Shown: positions 23,331 through 32,874 of the stretch, piece by piece
How the letters are laid out: every line of letters begins with the position of its first letter
How positions within the stretch are numbered: position 1 is the stretch's first letter
From: an uncultured Candidatus Melainabacteria bacterium
Lineage (GTDB): Bacteria > Cyanobacteriota > Vampirovibrionia > Gastranaerophilales > Gastranaerophilaceae
Direction of reading: 5' to 3'
DNA length: 38,341 bases
NCBI GenBank assembly: GCA_949741915.1
Contig: CATJOM010000085.1
Span: 1 to 38,341, forward strand
The notes under the pieces: generated by a model
What the model was told of the DNA's origin: nothing
The model's database searches: none
What the model saw: only the letters and a program-made list of their open reading frames with translations
Position numbers and translations under genes: made by a program

Positions 23331-24770
23331 GTGAAACATACAGGAATAATAATTGCAATATTTTGCCTTTTATCAATACCACCTTCCTTTGGAATAGAAA
23401 CAATTCACAAAGGAGATATTCTCAGCCTTGAAGAATGCATAGATATAGCGATTCAGAACAACCCGAATGTTGAAATCTCAAAAAATAATGTTAAGCTCAT
23501 TGAAAGCAGGGTGGGGCAAGCAAAATCAGACTACTTTCCAAGCATTGGACTCAATAGCGGATATACTGGTGACAATTCACTACATAATTCCGGATATTCA
23601 AACAGCCACAATTATTACTACACTGCTGGTATCAGCCTTAAGCAGCTTATCTTTAACTTTGGAAAGACAAATGCCTCGATTAAAATGCAAAAATTCAACA
23701 AAATTTCATCTGAATTTGATTTAGATTACACAATTCTAAGAACAGCTTATGATGTAAAAAATGCTTACTATGGCGTACTCGCAGCAAGGGCAAAGATTGA
23801 TATAGCAGAGTCAAACCGAGAAATAAACAAAAGACAGTACGCACAGATAAAGGCATATTTTGAGGAAGGAATAAAATCCCGCATAGATTTTGTAAATGCA
23901 GAAGTCAATTTAAGCAATTCAGAGATTGAGCTCATAAACGCCCAGACAGAGTATGAAAACATGCTGGTAAAACTAAATAATGCAATGTATGTAGCATATG
24001 CACCTGAGTATTCTATAAAAAATACTGAAACATTTAATTTGGCAGAAAACTGGACAGATATTAAATTCCTAAACATTGGAAATTACAAAAAGCTTGAAGA
24101 GGAGATTAATGCAGAAGATACAGAGCCTCTCAATTATACAACTTCAACACTAACTTCCAAAATAGAAAAAAGTGACATTTTGGAAGATTATGTATTTAAG
24201 CCACTAGAAATCTCCTTTGAAGAGGCCCTTGAAAAGGCTAAAGAAAATAGGCCCGATTTAAAATCATACCTTGCAACAAAGGATGCTATGGCAGAATCAT
24301 TAAAATACGCACAAAGAGAATATTTTCCACAAATTACGGCAAATGCAGGCTATACTTGGAGAAATTCTGATGCACCATACACAAGCAGCCTAAGCTACGG
24401 TGCAGGCCTAGATATAACTTCAGTTAATCCTATGAGAACAAAATATAAAATTAACGAAGCTAAAACACAGCTTGATATTGCGATAGAAAACATAAACCTG
24501 ATTGAAAAAAATATATTTTTTGAGGTGCAGGATGCGTTTATAAATCTGACACAGTTTGAAAAACAAATACCCTTATACAAAAAACGAGTTTATCAGGCAC
24601 TTGAAAACTTTGAACTTGCAGACGGCAGATACGGCATAGGCTTGGCCAATTTTATTGAACTGCAGGATGCAAGAAGCAAATACTTAAACTCTCAACAGGA
24701 GTACATTCAAACCATATATAACTATAATATTGCAAGGGCTAATTTAGAAGTTGCAATGGGGGAAAGATGA
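23331..24770 (+). CDS. TolC-family outer-membrane efflux protein
   Basis: 479 aa. Signal peptide 1-21. Two OEP repeats: the first around LSLEECIDIAIQNNPNVEISKNN, the second around ISFEEALEKAKENRPDLKSYLATKD, each with long coiled coils and a strand such as YFPSIGLNSGYTG or YFPQITANAGYTW. The protein ends with the typical NYNIARANLEVAMGE. It would form the outer-membrane exit duct for the export complex encoded next. Length is normal (about 450-480). The start is GTG, with ACGGAG about 13 nt upstream, a rather long spacing. The 3' end overlaps the next ATG (ATGA), showing coupled translation. Confidence 0.92.
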   Translation: MKHTGIIIAIFCLLSIPPSFGIETIHKGDILSLEECIDIAIQNNPNVEISKNNVKLIESRVGQAKSDYFPSIGLNSGYTGDNSLHNSGYSNSHNYYYTAGISLKQLIFNFGKTNASIKMQKFNKISSEFDLDYTILRTAYDVKNAYYGVLAARAKIDIAESNREINKRQYAQIKAYFEEGIKSRIDFVNAEVNLSNSEIELINAQTEYENMLVKLNNAMYVAYAPEYSIKNTETFNLAENWTDIKFLNIGNYKKLEEEINAEDTEPLNYTTSTLTSKIEKSDILEDYVFKPLEISFEEALEKAKENRPDLKSYLATKDAMAESLKYAQREYFPQITANAGYTWRNSDAPYTSSLSYGAGLDITSVNPMRTKYKINEAKTQLDIAIENINLIEKNIFFEVQDAFINLTQFEKQIPLYKKRVYQALENFELADGRYGIGLANFIELQDARSKYLNSQQEYIQTIYNYNIARANLEVAMGER

Positions 24771-25936
24771 AAAGAAAAATAGCAATAATAACACTAGCTT
24801 GTTTGGCGCTCTTAGCCTTTGGTGGCTTTTTATTTAAAAACAAAAAACAGGCTAAAACCTATATAACAGAACCGCTTCAAAAAAGAACAATAACACAAAT
24901 TGTTGAAGCCTCTGGCACCATAAATCCTGTCCAGACAGTCAGCATAGGCTCACAGGTATCAGGCCAAATAAGCGCAATCTATGTTGATTACAATTCAGAG
25001 GTTAAAAAAGGCCAGCTTCTTGCGGAAATTGATACATCCCTTTTTGAAGCACAGGTAAACCAGGCAAAAGCAAGTATAGACAATGCAAGGGCAAATCTTG
25101 CAAAAATTCAGGCAACAGCAGCCAATGACAAACTAACCCTAAATAGATATAAGAACTTATACAAAAAAGGCTTTATTGCAAAGAGCGAATTAGACCTCGC
25201 TGAAAGCACTTATTCAGCAGATGTTGCACAAATAAGAGCCGCTCAAGCACAGATAAACCAAGCTCTCGCATCTTATTCAACAGCGGAATCCAATTTAAGA
25301 TACACAAAAATAACATCCCCTGTTGATGGCGTTGTTATTTCACGCGCTGTTGATGTAGGACAGACTGTTGCTGCAAGCTTTCAGACACCTGAGTTATTCT
25401 CTGTAGCACAAGATCTAACCCAGATGCAGATTGAAGCAAGCGTTTCAGAGGCCGATATAGGAAAGGTAAAAAAGCATCAAAACGTGGAATACACACTGGA
25501 CGGTTATCCCGATGAAACATTCACGGGAAAAGTAAGCCAAGTAAGGATTTCGCCTACAACAGTATCTAATGTTGTAACCTATAGTGTAATTATAGATGTA
25601 AACAATGACGATTTAAAACTTATACCAGGCATGACAGCCAATGTTTCAATAATTACCTCAAAAAAAGAAGATATTTTATGTGCCCAGAATGCAGCACTAA
25701 AATTCACTCCAAACACAGATGGAAAAGGTGAAAAATACGAAAAACAGGGGATATGGCTTTTGTCTGAAGGGGTGCCAAAAAGGGTTGAAATTCAAACAGG
25801 CGTCAGTGATGATTCATACACAGAAATTATTTCAGACAAATTACATGATGGAGACAATGCCATAATATCAATAGAAGAAAAAGGCAAAGGAAAAGATGCA
25901 AATAAAGGCAGAAAAATGCCTCCAAGGATGTTTTAA
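24767..25936 (+). CDS. MacA-like periplasmic adaptor (HlyD family)
   Basis: 389 aa. One N-terminal membrane anchor (IAIITLACLALLAFGGFLF). Lipoyl halves flank a coiled-coil hairpin: VEASGTINPVQTVSIGSQVSGQI and ITSPVDGVVISRAVDVGQTV, with KKGQLLAEIDTSLFEAQVNQ leading into the hairpin and YKKGFIAKSELDLAE in it. Beta-barrel and membrane-proximal domains follow (NVEYTLDGYPDETFTGKV, LIPGMTANVSI). It joins the TolC-like duct to the ABC transporter. The tail is basic (GRKMPPRMF). It overlaps both neighbours, TolC by ATGA and the ATPase by TAATG. Confidence 0.92.
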   Translation: MKRKIAIITLACLALLAFGGFLFKNKKQAKTYITEPLQKRTITQIVEASGTINPVQTVSIGSQVSGQISAIYVDYNSEVKKGQLLAEIDTSLFEAQVNQAKASIDNARANLAKIQATAANDKLTLNRYKNLYKKGFIAKSELDLAESTYSADVAQIRAAQAQINQALASYSTAESNLRYTKITSPVDGVVISRAVDVGQTVAASFQTPELFSVAQDLTQMQIEASVSEADIGKVKKHQNVEYTLDGYPDETFTGKVSQVRISPTTVSNVVTYSVIIDVNNDDLKLIPGMTANVSIITSKKEDILCAQNAALKFTPNTDGKGEKYEKQGIWLLSEGVPKRVEIQTGVSDDSYTEIISDKLHDGDNAIISIEEKGKGKDANKGRKMPPRMF

Positions 25937-26649
25937 TGGCACTAATTGAAGTAAAAAATATAGTAAAAACATATACTATGGGCAATGAAACCTTCTATGC
26001 CCTCAAAGGGGTTTCTCTTCAAATAGACAGCGGCGAATTTGTTGCAATAATGGGCGCATCTGGTTCTGGCAAGTCAACGTTTATGAATATTATAGGCTGC
26101 CTCGATAAGCCCGTTTCGGGTGATTATTTCTTAGATGGCAAAAACATTGTGGATACCAAATTAGACAAACTTTCGGAGGTCAGAAATGCAAAACTGGGAT
26201 TTGTCTTCCAAGGTTTTAATCTAATTTCAAGAACATCAGCTCTTGAAAACGTAGAATTGCCAATGATTTACAATGGAATACCAGCAAAAGAAAGAACCGA
26301 GAGAGCAATGGAAGCTTTGAAAATAGTAGGATTAACAGGCAAAGAACATAATATGCCAAATCAGCTATCTGGCGGCCAGCAGCAAAGAGTAGCAATAGCT
26401 AGAGCAATCGTGAATGACGCACCTGTTATACTTGCAGATGAACCTACGGGAAACCTTGATACCAAAACAAGTTACGAAGTTATGGATTTCTTTGTAAATC
26501 TGAATGAACAAATGAAAAAAACCATAGCATTAGTTACCCACGAAGATGATATAGCAAGTTATTGCAAGAGAATAGTAAGATTTAAGGATGGAAATATAAT
26601 AAAAGACACCCAAAATAATCCCATCAAAGGAGGAAGTACGGCAGTATGA
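25936..26649 (+). CDS. ABC transporter ATPase (MacB/LolD type)
   Basis: 237 aa, with all motifs: Walker [10 protein letters not shown] (from 40), Q-loop FQGFN, signature LSGGQ (144-148), Walker B VILADEP (164-170) followed by TGNLD, and the switch His in LVTHE. It belongs to the MacB/LolD/FtsE group. In enterobacterial MacB the ATPase and permease are fused; here they are two genes. The start overlaps the stop of the adaptor gene (TAATG), and the end overlaps the permease start (ATGA). Confidence 0.95.
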   Translation: MALIEVKNIVKTYTMGNETFYALKGVSLQIDSGEFVAIMGASGSGKSTFMNIIGCLDKPVSGDYFLDGKNIVDTKLDKLSEVRNAKLGFVFQGFNLISRTSALENVELPMIYNGIPAKERTERAMEALKIVGLTGKEHNMPNQLSGGQQQRVAIARAIVNDAPVILADEPTGNLDTKTSYEVMDFFVNLNEQMKKTIALVTHEDDIASYCKRIVRFKDGNIIKDTQNNPIKGGSTAV

Positions 26650-27875
26650 TTGATTTTTTATCAACATTTAAAATGGCAACCGTTTCTCTAAGAGTTAATA
26701 AAATGCGCTCAATTTTAACTAGTCTTGGCATTATAATTGGTGCAAGTGCAGTAATTATTATGCTCGCAGTGGGACAGGGTGCTAGTGTTAAAATTCAAAA
26801 AGATATGGCCTCAATGGGCAGTAATCTTTTAATGATATCATCAGCATCAGTTACATCTGGCGGGGTGCGAATGGGAAGAGGCACAAAGCCAAGTCTCACA
26901 ATGAAAGATGCCCTAGCTATAGAAAAAAACTGCCCGTCAGTAGGCTATATAGCCCCATACTCAAGCGAAGCAAAGCAGGTAACATATGGAAACCAAAACT
27001 GGTCCACCAGTATAGCAGGCACCACGCCAGAATACATGAAAATAAGAGATTGGAAAATTAATCTCGGCAGAAACTTATCTTCTGAAGATATTTCAAACAT
27101 GTCAAAAGTTGCAATCATTGGAAATACCGTAGCAAACGAACTTTTTGGTGATTTAGACCCCATCGGAAGAACTGTTCGCATAGGCGGAGTGCCCTTTAAG
27201 GTGATAGGTCTTCTTGAAAGCAAGGGCCAAAATTCTATGGGGCATGACCAGGATGATTTTATAATAATACCAATTACAACAGGGCAAAAGAAAGTTTTTG
27301 GAACAAATTTCCCTGGCACAGTAAATATGATAAATGTCAAAGCTAAAAATTCTGATTCAATATATTCTGCAGAAGAAGAAATAACCGAATTATTAAAAAA
27401 GCGACACAGAATAGGCAAAAAACAGGAAAACGATTTTCAGGTAAGAAACTTAACCCAAATGATGGAAACAATGAAAAATACCGTTAAAACAATGTCATTA
27501 TTATTAGGATCAATCGCTGGAGTATCTCTGCTTGTCGGAGGAATAGGCATTATGAACATTATGCTTGTTTCAGTGACAGAAAGAACAAAAGAAATAGGCA
27601 TTAGAATGGCAATCGGCGCAAAATCATCTGATATTAGAATACAATTTTTAATAGAAAGTCTACTGTTATCCTTCATTGGCGGTATACTTGGCTTAATAGC
27701 GGGTGTTACCGGCGCAAAATTAATCGAATTTTTTGGCTCTATGACAGTATATATCAGCAGCTTCTCAATAATATTATCCCTAGGCTTCTCGGGCCTTATT
27801 GGTGTTATATTTGGCTATTATCCGGCATACAAAGCCTCCCTTCTAAACCCGATTGACGCACTAAGGTATGAATAG
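26646..27875 (+). CDS. MacB-like ABC permease
   Basis: 409 aa. MacB_PCD/FtsX layout: first membrane helix at about 21-42 (ILTSLGIIIGASAVIIMLAVG), a large extracytoplasmic domain (45-280), then three membrane helices (about 283-310, 330-355, 370-395). The segment GIGIMNIMLVSVTERTKEIGIRMAIGA is the MacB signature. The end, NPIDALRYE, is the usual C-terminal motif. It is the last gene of the four-gene export operon. The substrate may be a macrolide, peptide or glycolipid, which cannot be told from sequence. Confidence 0.93.
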   Translation: MIDFLSTFKMATVSLRVNKMRSILTSLGIIIGASAVIIMLAVGQGASVKIQKDMASMGSNLLMISSASVTSGGVRMGRGTKPSLTMKDALAIEKNCPSVGYIAPYSSEAKQVTYGNQNWSTSIAGTTPEYMKIRDWKINLGRNLSSEDISNMSKVAIIGNTVANELFGDLDPIGRTVRIGGVPFKVIGLLESKGQNSMGHDQDDFIIIPITTGQKKVFGTNFPGTVNMINVKAKNSDSIYSAEEEITELLKKRHRIGKKQENDFQVRNLTQMMETMKNTVKTMSLLLGSIAGVSLLVGGIGIMNIMLVSVTERTKEIGIRMAIGAKSSDIRIQFLIESLLLSFIGGILGLIAGVTGAKLIEFFGSMTVYISSFSIILSLGFSGLIGVIFGYYPAYKASLLNPIDALRYE

Positions 27876-28016
27876 ATTTATGTGCCATTTTCACCTAGTG
27901 CAAAATAAAAAATCAAGCCTTAAAATACTGAGCTAAAAAACTTATTTTTGCTAGCAATATTTTTTTTGTTTATGTTTTTATATTAATATAGCAAACGCCT
28001 AAAGGAGATAAGCATC

Positions 28017-29066
28017 ATGCTTAATAATGTAGTTCAAAAACAGACACAAACATTCAACACTGTTAAGCAAAATCCAAATTCAATTAATGCTTCAGCTGTT
28101 AATTCACCTGCTAGCACAAAGCAGGAAAGCGACAGTGTTCAAATTAATAATAAAATTAAAACCGCAGCCATAATAACTTCAGGATTAACTCTTGGGGGAA
28201 TTACTGGTGGAATTTGGGGTTTTATTAAAGAAAAGTCCAAATACCAAAAAGACACTATGATAGAAGATAAAACAAGAGACTTACAGGATGAAATTTGCGG
28301 AAAGTTTTATGATGAAGTCAAAAATACTTTTGATAAGGTAAAAGCTGGTGCAAACCTTGCAGAAGAAGATAAAACGCTTTTAAAAGATTTAGGGTTTAAT
28401 CATCCATTATTTAAATTTTTAGATAAGAATATTCAAAACAGATATTTAACATTAAATGATAAACAAAGTGTAATAAAAGACATTCACCCAGCCTATTCTC
28501 ATCCTAACACAGTATACTCAAGCGGGCCGGGAAGCCTTGCAATAGATTTTTACACTTGGCTTAATGAAAAATCATTTAAATACATTGATTTTCTTAACAA
28601 TACGAAAGAACTATCCAAAGAAAATCAAGAACTTTTTAGTCTCTTGGGAAAGGATTTTCAAAATCAGCTTAAAAAAGCCAATGATAAATATCATGGATAT
28701 GCTGCCGTTTCTGCAATGGGTCTTACAATGGGTAAATTTCTCCCCAATGGTGGAGGAATTGATAAAAACAACATGTTTATCGCCAAAATAACCAATGCAA
28801 AGTGCGATTATTCAGAATTGGCAAACGCCTTTTCGGGATTGCCCGGCTCTATAGAAAGTCTTCAAATTCAGCTTAATAAAAAATATGGCACCGCCCTGGA
28901 AAATGCTGCAAAAGAAGCAGCCGCAAATGTGGATAAATTAGTTAAAAACAAAAGTACAAAAGCCGCACTGAAACCGGCAGCGATTGCTGCCTTACTTGTT
29001 GGCGGAATCACTGCAGCTGGCACACTTATGCATTCAAAAGGCAAAAAGAATGATGCCGATAAGTAA
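28017..29066 (+). CDS. Unknown protein with terminal glycine-rich membrane segments
   Basis: 349 aa. Residues 1-45 are polar. Residues 48-69 (TAAIITSGLTLGGITGGIWGFI) and about 322-342 (PAAIAALLVGGITAAGTLM) are glycine-rich membrane segments, so the 250-residue domain between them lies on one side. That domain is helical with a GGG-containing loop (KFLPNGGGIDKNN). The GITGG and GGITAAG stretches resemble those of the proteins at 20576 and 31109. Strong ribosome-binding site AAAGGAG. Family not recognised. It stands alone, 140 nt after the efflux operon. Confidence 0.65.
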   Translation: MLNNVVQKQTQTFNTVKQNPNSINASAVNSPASTKQESDSVQINNKIKTAAIITSGLTLGGITGGIWGFIKEKSKYQKDTMIEDKTRDLQDEICGKFYDEVKNTFDKVKAGANLAEEDKTLLKDLGFNHPLFKFLDKNIQNRYLTLNDKQSVIKDIHPAYSHPNTVYSSGPGSLAIDFYTWLNEKSFKYIDFLNNTKELSKENQELFSLLGKDFQNQLKKANDKYHGYAAVSAMGLTMGKFLPNGGGIDKNNMFIAKITNAKCDYSELANAFSGLPGSIESLQIQLNKKYGTALENAAKEAAANVDKLVKNKSTKAALKPAAIAALLVGGITAAGTLMHSKGKKNDADK

Positions 29067-29949
29067 TTTTAATAAAGATAAAAATGAGAATCAATAATGC
29101 TTGAGGCTTATATATAGTTACAAGTTTCTATTAAATATGTTTAAAACATGATCGCAACGCCATACTGAGCTTGTATTTTTTTGCCAACATGGTGTATTTT
29201 TTACACAAAATAGGTTAAACATAGAGTGATTTAAGTATTTTGCCGAATTTATTTAATTTTTCTGCAAAGCGTCTGACTTTCCACAGCACCTTGCTGTCTT
29301 CAAGGCATTCAGAATGAAAACATTAAATACATTTAGTGAAATTTACTATATAAATCTCTAATAATAGAACGCCTGTAAAGAATTCTGTTTAAACACCGAA
29401 TATTTTGCTGCAAAAAAACATAAACAAATAATACAGATACTAAAAAATAAAGCCCTGTATAATTACTTACACAGGACCTTAAGGTCAAAAAGGGTGAAAC
29501 TTGTTTTCTAAGCCTTGCAGTTATAATTAGCATTGAGACTTAATATCCTCAATCTTAAGATTTTATGACATCTTTAGACTGGAACTCTATTATTGCAAAT
29601 CAAAAATAAAATGCAAGTATTTCCTTTGAAACTATTTACAAAAGTTAACAAATGCCATACACAGCAGCATCAAAAGAACTTTTGAAGGATAGTATTAATT
29701 CAACACTCTGACTCTATATATTTTAATTATATTGTTACACGCAACGCCGCCATGTATATTGCCACGACACACAAAGAAAATAAAAGCATTCAAATAAACC
29801 AAGACTATGTGTAAAATTACTTGACTTCAATAGGCATAACTTAATGGCATAGGTATTTATCCACTAAAGAAAAACTATTCAAGCTCTTAATTCATATACC
29901 ATATAGTTAGTATTTTGTTCAAATTAAAATTACCCATAATTTACCCATG
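29067..29949. other. Long non-coding stretch upstream of tRNA-Leu
   Basis: About 880 nt without a convincing gene. A 66-codon minus-strand frame (29333-29533) has a hydrophobic translation but only a distant GAGGA. Small hairpins are visible, including the perfect 12-bp palindrome GACCTTAAGGTC (29475-29486). I see no insertion sequence or integrase remnant. Confidence 0.5.
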
Positions 29950-29977
29950 AAAAAAGGGTTCATTTCCTGAACCCTTT
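29950..29977 (-). terminator. Rho-independent terminator after tRNA-Leu
   Basis: AAAGGGTTCA (29953-29962) pairs with TGAACCCTTT (29968-29977) around a 5-nt loop. The A run at 29950-29955 gives a U tail on the minus strand. Confidence 0.85.
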
Positions 29978-29982
29978 AAACT

Positions 29983-30068
29983 TGCTCCAGACCAGACTTG
30001 AACTGGTACGAGGTTTGACCCTCATTGGATTTTAAGTCCAACGTGTCTACCGATTCCACCACTGGAGC
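29983..30068 (-). tRNA. tRNA-Leu (anticodon TAA)
   Basis: 86 nt on the minus strand with a long variable arm (class II). Acceptor GCTCCAG pairs with CTGGAGC, discriminator A at 29983; D arm GTGGTGGAATCGG..; anticodon loop CTTAAAA with anticodon TAA; variable arm TGAGGGTCAAACCTCG; T arm with GTTCAAGTC. CCA is not encoded. A TATAAT-like -10 lies at plus 30094-30099. Confidence 0.95.
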
Positions 30069-30113
30069 GAAATAACTTTTACATGACAATTTTATTATAA
30101 AAAGATTAACTGT

Positions 30114-30317
30114 CTAGTGTTTTTCTATTAAATCATTTATTTCACCGACCATAACTTCAGGATCAACTCCATGAACCTTGGCACCAGCCTCTAAATTTTC
30201 AAATCTAGCAGCAGCACAGCCAATACAGCCGAGGCCATATTTTGCAAACACTTCTAAGCTTTCAGGATATTGCTGTACAATATCAATAATACCCATATCT
30301 TTTGTTACTTTTCCCAT
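30114..30317 (-). CDS. DUF1858 domain protein
   Basis: 67 aa. The whole protein is a DUF1858 domain: MGIIDIVQQYPESLEVFAKYGLGCIGC followed by ARFENLEAGAKVHGVDPEVM. The redox Cys pair is C31-x2-C34. These small domains occur near or fused to hybrid cluster proteins and other redox proteins; the role is not well defined. It is cytosolic. An AAAGGC-type ribosome-binding site precedes the ATG. tRNA-Leu follows 45 nt downstream on the same strand. Confidence 0.92.
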   Translation of the reverse strand: MGKVTKDMGIIDIVQQYPESLEVFAKYGLGCIGCAAARFENLEAGAKVHGVDPEVMVGEINDLIEKH

Positions 30318-30495
30318 TTTTCTTTGCCTTTTCTTAATACGACATTAATATTATACTATGAAATTTTTAAATAAAATAAATAGGGTGAAAAACTACAATC
30401 ATATTGGTTTAGCGAGCATAACAAAAACTCAGAGAAAAACCGAGTTCAGCTTTGAACCACAAGAAGCAATATTGGTTGTTGATTTAATAAAAAAA
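30318..30495. other. Intergenic, weak terminator of the BFN gene
   Basis: On the minus strand AACTC (plus 30442-30446) pairs with GAGTT (plus 30426-30430) and is followed by a T-rich run. It may end the BFN transcript. No gene is seen. Confidence 0.3.
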
Positions 30496-31005
30496 TTATT
30501 GATCAGATTCGAAATTCTTCTTTATTAATTTTTCAAAATCAGAAGGCTTAATATCTTTTATGAAATTTTTAAACTCCATGGCCTCTTCCTCATCTTTCTG
30601 GGAATCAACAGAAACTGCACCATTAAGAAGCACATTTGATGTGACGAATATAGGAACTTCAGCCCTTATTGCAATAGCAATAGCATCGGACGGCCGCGAA
30701 TCAAGCCGAATCTCAGAACCAGCTTCATTAACAAGATAAAGAGTGGAAAAATATGTCTGCTCATCTACATCATTAATTTCAACCCTGTCTAACCTAAAAC
30801 CGGTTGTCTCAATTAAATTTATAAATAAGTCATGGGTCATAGGTCTTGCAGAAGGAATATTTTCAATTTTTCTAATAATAGAGCTTGCCTCAGCAGAACC
30901 TATCCAGATAGGAAGTGCTCGCCTGTTCTCTAAATCATTTAAAACAACAATAGGAGAGCCGCTTCTTGTATCAAGTGCAATACCCATAACTCTCATTTCT
31001 ATCAT
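30496..31005 (-). CDS. Bifunctional nuclease family protein (BFN/DUF151)
   Basis: 169 aa. The DUF151 core is complete: MRVMGIALDTRSGSPIVVLNDLENRRALPIWIGSAEA, then RPMTHDLFINLIETTGFRLDRVEI and DSRPSDAIAIAIRAEVPIFVT. This family includes proteins with nuclease activity in plants and conserved bacterial members of unclear role. The C-terminus has an acidic-basic extension of about 40 residues without the UVR motif that some members carry. AAAAGGAG precedes the ATG. It stands alone, between DUF1858 and the large membrane protein, all on the minus strand. Confidence 0.92.
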   Translation of the reverse strand: MIEMRVMGIALDTRSGSPIVVLNDLENRRALPIWIGSAEASSIIRKIENIPSARPMTHDLFINLIETTGFRLDRVEINDVDEQTYFSTLYLVNEAGSEIRLDSRPSDAIAIAIRAEVPIFVTSNVLLNGAVSVDSQKDEEEAMEFKNFIKDIKPSDFEKLIKKNFESDQ

Positions 31006-31048
31006 AAAAAACTCCTTTTAAATATTTATCATTATACAATAACAAAAG

Positions 31049-31078
31049 AAAAAATGCTCCTTTAAAACAAAAGAGCAT
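31049..31078 (-). terminator. Rho-independent terminator
   Basis: ATGCTC (31054-31059) pairs with GAGCAT (31073-31078), extended by TTT/AAA across a bulge. On the minus strand a T-rich tail follows. It ends the transcript of the gene at 31109-32710. Confidence 0.7.
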
Positions 31079-31108
31079 ATGAGCAAATTAGAAATAATTC
31101 TTAACCAT

Positions 31109-32710
31109 TTAGTATATTCCTGATGTATCTTCACCATTTTGCTTGGCTTCAATAAATCTATCTATTTTTTCCGCAGTATCAAATAGTAATTCTTCTATTT
31201 CTTCGCACGTTTTTGTCTCGCCATCAACAGATATTTTAGAGCCATTGTTTGCAGCATTCCAGGCGTTTTGATATACATCAAGTTTTTTATAAAGATTTTT
31301 TAATTGGATCTCTTCCTTATTAGTATAGTTGCTGGTATTTTTATTGTTTTCCGCTTGTTTGCTTTTTTCATCAATAGAAGTCTGGGCTTTTTTTACAGCT
31401 TCTTGTTGCACATTTGCAATTTTTTCTGGTTCTAAATATTTATTTGCTTCGTCAATTTGCATTAAAACTCCTGGCTTGATTGTTCCATCCTCTTCTGCGC
31501 CTAAAAGATACTCGCTATTTATGCCTGATTGTTTGGCAATCTCTGAATCAGAATCTGTAATATCAAGTTCTCTCAATTTATCTGAAAGCGAAGCACCATA
31601 ATTATCCTGATAATACCTTTCAAAGGCAATAAATTCTTCTTGATTTCCTTCTTTTAAAAGTCCGTCCAATTTTTTCTTTAGTTTATTCCCAGCATCAAAT
31701 GCATCGTCACGCAAAGCTTCTTTGCTTTTTTCGTCTATTTCTTTAGCATCACTCTTGCTGACATCAGAAACCACCTTGGCTCCAAAGAAACCTAAAATTG
31801 CACCTGTAAGTGTTATACCTGCTGCAGCAATTTTACCTCCCACGCCAGGAAGTTTGTTTAAAAGCTTTGTACCAGCAGTGACCAATAGACCACCAGTAAC
31901 ACCACCGGCAATTGTTCCGCCAATTATAGATAGCAAGCCACCTGATTTTTCAATTTCTTTTGGCTTTGCATTTTGCGTCTCTTCGACTCTGTTAATAGCT
32001 TTTGCAATTTGATCAAATTTATACTGTTCAGCCGAATTTGATGCTATTTCGTCTATGTTATCACTTTTTTGTTTATTCACTACATAGCCTGTTCTTTCAT
32101 CAATAATTTTACTTTCAGCTAATTCTTCAAGTTCCTTAATATATTCATCAGGCAAAGTCTCATCTAATTGTGCGGAAGAATCCCCCTGGGCGCCATCATT
32201 GCAGTCAATATCGGACTTTTGTCTGGAGGTAAAATAGGAATCCAAGATAGCCTTGTTGTAATCATTTAATGAATCAAAAGCATTTCCTTGCGAGCTTCCT
32301 GTTATACCATATTGATTATAAGGATTATATGATGGTGAAACTGTGCCAAATATGCTGTCACCACTGGAAGAGCCTATAGCAGTTGAGGAAGTGTCAGCGT
32401 TACTGCTTTTAGAATCAGTGTTAACATCAGTACTTGAGTCAAGTGGCGACATTTTAACACTGCCTGTCTTATAATCATAAGCAAAATTCATACCAAAAAC
32501 AGGACTTTTCCAGGTTGTACCACCTTTTGTGTCCATATCCTGAACTATATTTGATGTTCCATCTTCATTTGCATAGATACTGTAACCATTTTGGCTTAAC
32601 GCCTCAATCACAGGCGCCATCAGATTATTTGTACCACAGGCAAAAGCCATAAGACGCCCCTGAGCATCGGCTGTTATATTTCTTGCTGTAGCATAATCAT
32701 ATAAGCTCAT
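31109..32710 (-). CDS. Unknown large protein with a glycine-zipper hydrophobic hairpin
   Basis: 533 aa. Residues 1-95 are compact (MSLYDYATARNITADAQ, GTNNLMAPVIEALSQNGYSIY). Residues 95-150 are Ser/Asn-rich and disordered. Residues about 270-330 hold two hydrophobic segments dense in glycine (LLSIIGGTIAGGVTGGLLV and GGKIAAAGITLTGAILGFFG) that could form a membrane hairpin. Long charged helices follow to the end. No signal peptide. Family not recognised. An ATG at 32743 is in frame, but AGGAGAG sits just before the ATG at 32710, which I chose. An 18-bp palindrome lies upstream. Confidence 0.65.
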   Translation of the reverse strand: MSLYDYATARNITADAQGRLMAFACGTNNLMAPVIEALSQNGYSIYANEDGTSNIVQDMDTKGGTTWKSPVFGMNFAYDYKTGSVKMSPLDSSTDVNTDSKSSNADTSSTAIGSSSGDSIFGTVSPSYNPYNQYGITGSSQGNAFDSLNDYNKAILDSYFTSRQKSDIDCNDGAQGDSSAQLDETLPDEYIKELEELAESKIIDERTGYVVNKQKSDNIDEIASNSAEQYKFDQIAKAINRVEETQNAKPKEIEKSGGLLSIIGGTIAGGVTGGLLVTAGTKLLNKLPGVGGKIAAAGITLTGAILGFFGAKVVSDVSKSDAKEIDEKSKEALRDDAFDAGNKLKKKLDGLLKEGNQEEFIAFERYYQDNYGASLSDKLRELDITDSDSEIAKQSGINSEYLLGAEEDGTIKPGVLMQIDEANKYLEPEKIANVQQEAVKKAQTSIDEKSKQAENNKNTSNYTNKEEIQLKNLYKKLDVYQNAWNAANNGSKISVDGETKTCEEIEELLFDTAEKIDRFIEAKQNGEDTSGIY

Positions 32711-32785
32711 TTTCTCTCCTAGTATGTTTTTTTCCTCGTACATTAATAAAGTATTTTTGTTTATAAAAATTGCCTAAAAAGTATA

Positions 32786-32803
32786 TACATTTTATAAAAT
32801 GTA
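32786..32803. promoter_or_regulatory. 18-bp perfect palindrome, candidate operator
   Basis: TACATTTTATAAAATGTA is a perfect inverted repeat between the divergent genes starting at 32710 (minus) and 32875 (plus). Its TATAAA core may overlap a -10 on either strand. Confidence 0.45.
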
Positions 32804-32874
32804 CTCAGTGCAAGGGTTTTAGAGTTAACATTTCTTAACAAATAAAACAGATATTTTATGCTATTATAATTTTT

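Noticed and set aside
26945-27418. Long antisense frame in the permease gene
   Set aside because: Shadow of the strongly supported MacB-type permease; no start signal.
27948-27957. TTGCTAGCAA palindrome with following T run as terminator of the efflux operon
   Set aside because: A perfect palindrome without loop gives at most a 3-bp usable stem; too weak for an intrinsic terminator.
29333-29533. 66-codon hydrophobic minus-strand frame in the non-coding stretch
   Set aside because: The only purine-rich site (GAGGA) is about 13 nt from the start and the composition is that of translated AT-rich DNA; no neighbours support it.
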